Below, in pieces: positions 4,469 to 5,989 of a DNA stretch of 5,989 nt. This DNA is from an uncultured Phascolarctobacterium sp. Lineage in GTDB: Bacteria > Bacillota > Negativicutes > Acidaminococcales > Acidaminococcaceae. Positions within the stretch are counted from its first letter, which is position 1. Every line of letters begins with the position of its first letter. The stretch spans positions 1 through 5,989 of the forward strand of contig USBG01000099.1 in assembly GCA_900552855.1 (NCBI GenBank), read 5' to 3'. A model generated the notes under the pieces. The model was not told the DNA's origin, made no database searches, and saw only the letters and a program-made list of their open reading frames with translations. Both the position numbers and the translations under genes were made by a program.

Positions 4469-5986
4469 ATGGAAAAAAAGGGTAAAGTATATTTAATCGG
4501 TGCAGGCCCCGGCGACCCGGGCCTCTTAGGCTTAAAGGCTAAGGAATGCCTGGAAACTGCAGATGCTGTTGTATATGACCGTCTGGCAGACCCTCGTATT
4601 ATTGAATTCTGTCGCAAGGATGCAGAAATGGTATATGTTGGCAAGGCAAGTGCTAACCACACTATGCGCCAGCCTGATATTAACAAGCTGTTAGTAAAGC
4701 TTGCTGCAGAAGGCAAAACCGTTGCTCGTCTTAAAGGCGGTGACCCTTTTGTATTTGGTCGTGGTGGCGAAGAAGCAATCGAGCTGTTGGAGGCAGGCTT
4801 GCCCTTTGAATTCGTTCCAGGTGTAACCTCCGCTATTGCAGTAGCAGAATACGCAGGTATTCCTGTAACTCATCGCCACGTAGCAACCTCCTTTGCTGTT
4901 ATTACCGGTCATGAGGACCCCACCAAGGGTGAATCCACCATTAATTGGAAGGGCTTGGCAACTGCTGTTGATACCCTAGTCTTCCTTATGGGTGTAGAAA
5001 ATATTGAGCGTATTAGCAGCCAACTCATTGCTAATGGCCGTAGTGCTGATTGCCCGGCTGCAGTTATCCGTTGGGGCACCCGTCCTGAGCAACGTACTCT
5101 GATTACCACTGTAGGCAAGGCTGCTGCAGACGTTAAAGCAACTGGTATGAAGCCGCCTGCAATTTTTCTGGTAGGCGAGGTTGTTAAGCTGCGTGAACAG
5201 CTGCAATGGTTCGATAACAAGCCTCTCTTTGGCAAAACTGTTATCGTAACTCGTGCTCGTGCACAAGCAAGTGCACTGACAAAAAAATTAGAAGCACAAG
5301 GCGCAAGAGTTTTAGAGGTTCCTGCTATCAAAATTGTGCCGCCTGCTGACTTTGCACCTCTTGACAAAGCAATCGCTGAGATTGATACTTATAAATGGCT
5401 CATTCTTACTAGCGTTAATGGCGTTGAATACTTCTTCAACCGTCTGCAAAAGGCTGGCAAGGACTCACGCGCACTGTGTGGCGTAAAAATTGCTGCTATT
5501 GGCAGTGCAACTGCTGAAGCTCTTAAGGGCTATGGCATTACTGCCGATTTGATTCCTTCTGCTTACAAAGCTGAAGAGCTGGCTGATGCTCTTGCAGAAG
5601 ATACTAAGGCTGGCGATAAGCTGCTGCTTGCACGTGCTAAGGTAGCTCGTAATGTATTGCCCGAACGTCTCCGTGCATTAGGTGCACAGGTTGACGTAGT
5701 AGCTGCGTACGAAACTGTTGCAGACTGCCAAAACAAGGAAGAGCTTTTGGAAGCTTTAGAAAGTGGCGAAGCAAGTGTTGTAACCTTCACCAGCTCCTCT
5801 ACCGTAACCAATCTGCTGGACGTTTTAGGCGACAAAAAAGACCTTTTAAACAAGGTTGCACTGGCAGCTATTGGTCCTGTAACAGCTGAAACTTTGGAGA
5901 AAAATGGCTTAAAGCCAGCAATTTCTGCAGCTGAATATACTATTGACGGCCTGATGACCGCTATTGAAGAATATTACAAGGAGTGA
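4469..5986 (+). CDS. cobA-hemD: Bifunctional uroporphyrinogen-III C-methyltransferase / uroporphyrinogen-III synthase
   Basis: This 505-residue fusion carries out two successive steps. The C-terminal HemD half cyclises hydroxymethylbilane, with inversion of ring D, to uroporphyrinogen III. The N-terminal CobA half then methylates C2 and C7 with S-adenosylmethionine to give precorrin-2. CobA, about 1-243, shows VYLIGAGPGDPGLLGLKA (7-24), VVYDRL (34-39), the glycine-rich RLKGGDPFVFGRGGEE (87-102), VPGVTSA (116-122) and PVTHR (132-136). A linker containing QWFDNKPLFGKT (246-257) follows. HemD, about 257-505, shows VIVTRARAQAS (258-268), LTSVNGVEYFF (313-323), AAIGSATAEAL (342-352), TFTSSSTVTNLL (439-450) and AAIGPVTAETL (466-476). 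HemD proteins diverge strongly, but these blocks are the recognisable ones. The same fusion is known from Selenomonas ruminantium and clostridia, where it supports B12 synthesis. There is no internal stop or frameshift. Base composition is visibly richer in G+C than at the operon start. Confidence 0.96.
   Translation: MEKKGKVYLIGAGPGDPGLLGLKAKECLETADAVVYDRLADPRIIEFCRKDAEMVYVGKASANHTMRQPDINKLLVKLAAEGKTVARLKGGDPFVFGRGGEEAIELLEAGLPFEFVPGVTSAIAVAEYAGIPVTHRHVATSFAVITGHEDPTKGESTINWKGLATAVDTLVFLMGVENIERISSQLIANGRSADCPAAVIRWGTRPEQRTLITTVGKAAADVKATGMKPPAIFLVGEVVKLREQLQWFDNKPLFGKTVIVTRARAQASALTKKLEAQGARVLEVPAIKIVPPADFAPLDKAIAEIDTYKWLILTSVNGVEYFFNRLQKAGKDSRALCGVKIAAIGSATAEALKGYGITADLIPSAYKAEELADALAEDTKAGDKLLLARAKVARNVLPERLRALGAQVDVVAAYETVADCQNKEELLEALESGEASVVTFTSSSTVTNLLDVLGDKKDLLNKVALAAIGPVTAETLEKNGLKPAISAAEYTIDGLMTAIEEYYKE
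5978..5983 (+). promoter_or_regulatory. Ribosome site for the next operon gene, outside the window
   Basis: AAGGAG immediately precedes the cobA-hemD stop TGA and continues as AAGGAGTGAT, close to the full anti-Shine-Dalgarno complement. A start codon would be expected within the first ten or so bases beyond the window. Given the pathway, hemB (porphobilinogen synthase) is the most likely gene; this is inference from gene order in related bacteria. Confidence 0.7.
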
Positions 5987-5989
5987 TTT

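Noticed and set aside
4909..5367. 152-codon open frame on the minus strand inside cobA-hemD
   Set aside because: It lies fully antisense to a gene with continuous family motifs, and its translation shows no recognisable domain. It is a shadow of the coding strand.
1..5989. Mobile element, CRISPR array, tRNA or rRNA gene
   Set aside because: No transposase or integrase frame, no regularly spaced repeats and no tRNA-like or rRNA sequence was seen on either strand.

Overview
The window reads as chromosomal DNA of an anaerobic Bacillota. A Negativicutes origin (the Selenomonas/Acidaminococcus/Phascolarctobacterium side) is my best guess. The reasons are strong AAGGAG-type ribosome sites, AT-rich sigma-A-like promoters, and the fused cobA-hemD gene behind hemA and hemC; this fusion is known from Selenomonas ruminantium and clostridia. 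The genus cannot be fixed from the sequence alone.

Layout. Bases 1-469 (minus strand) hold the 5' part of a DhaL-type kinase subunit gene that leaves the window on the left; it has a TTG start and its own promoter. Bases 470-761 are intergenic: the dhaL promoter, a long AT-rich inverted repeat, and a convincing intrinsic terminator for the gene to its right. Bases 762-1358 (minus) encode a cysteine-rich DUF1847 protein. Bases 1359-1642 are a divergent, AT-rich intergenic region with a plausible promoter for the rightward operon and a perfect 12-bp palindrome. From 1643 to the right end runs a tightly packed plus-strand operon: sirC-like gene, hemA, hemC and cobA-hemD. The genes overlap or nearly touch, and a Shine-Dalgarno sequence at the last bases announces a further gene just outside.

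How the genes work together. HemA reduces glutamyl-tRNA to glutamate-1-semialdehyde. HemC polymerises porphobilinogen to hydroxymethylbilane. The HemD half of the fusion closes this to uroporphyrinogen III, and the CobA half methylates that to precorrin-2. The SirC-like enzyme oxidises precorrin-2 to sirohydrochlorin, the branch point to siroheme and, by the anaerobic route, cobalamin. HemL and HemB are needed but absent here; hemB is the natural candidate for the next gene. The gene set points to siroheme/corrinoid production rather than specifically to heme.

Most of the window is well-understood biosynthesis, and I do not see a new defence, mobile or RNA-based system. The least explained parts are the DUF1847 protein divergent from the operon, the inverted repeat that shares bases with its terminator, and the altered active-site loop and long gene overlap of the SirC-like enzyme.
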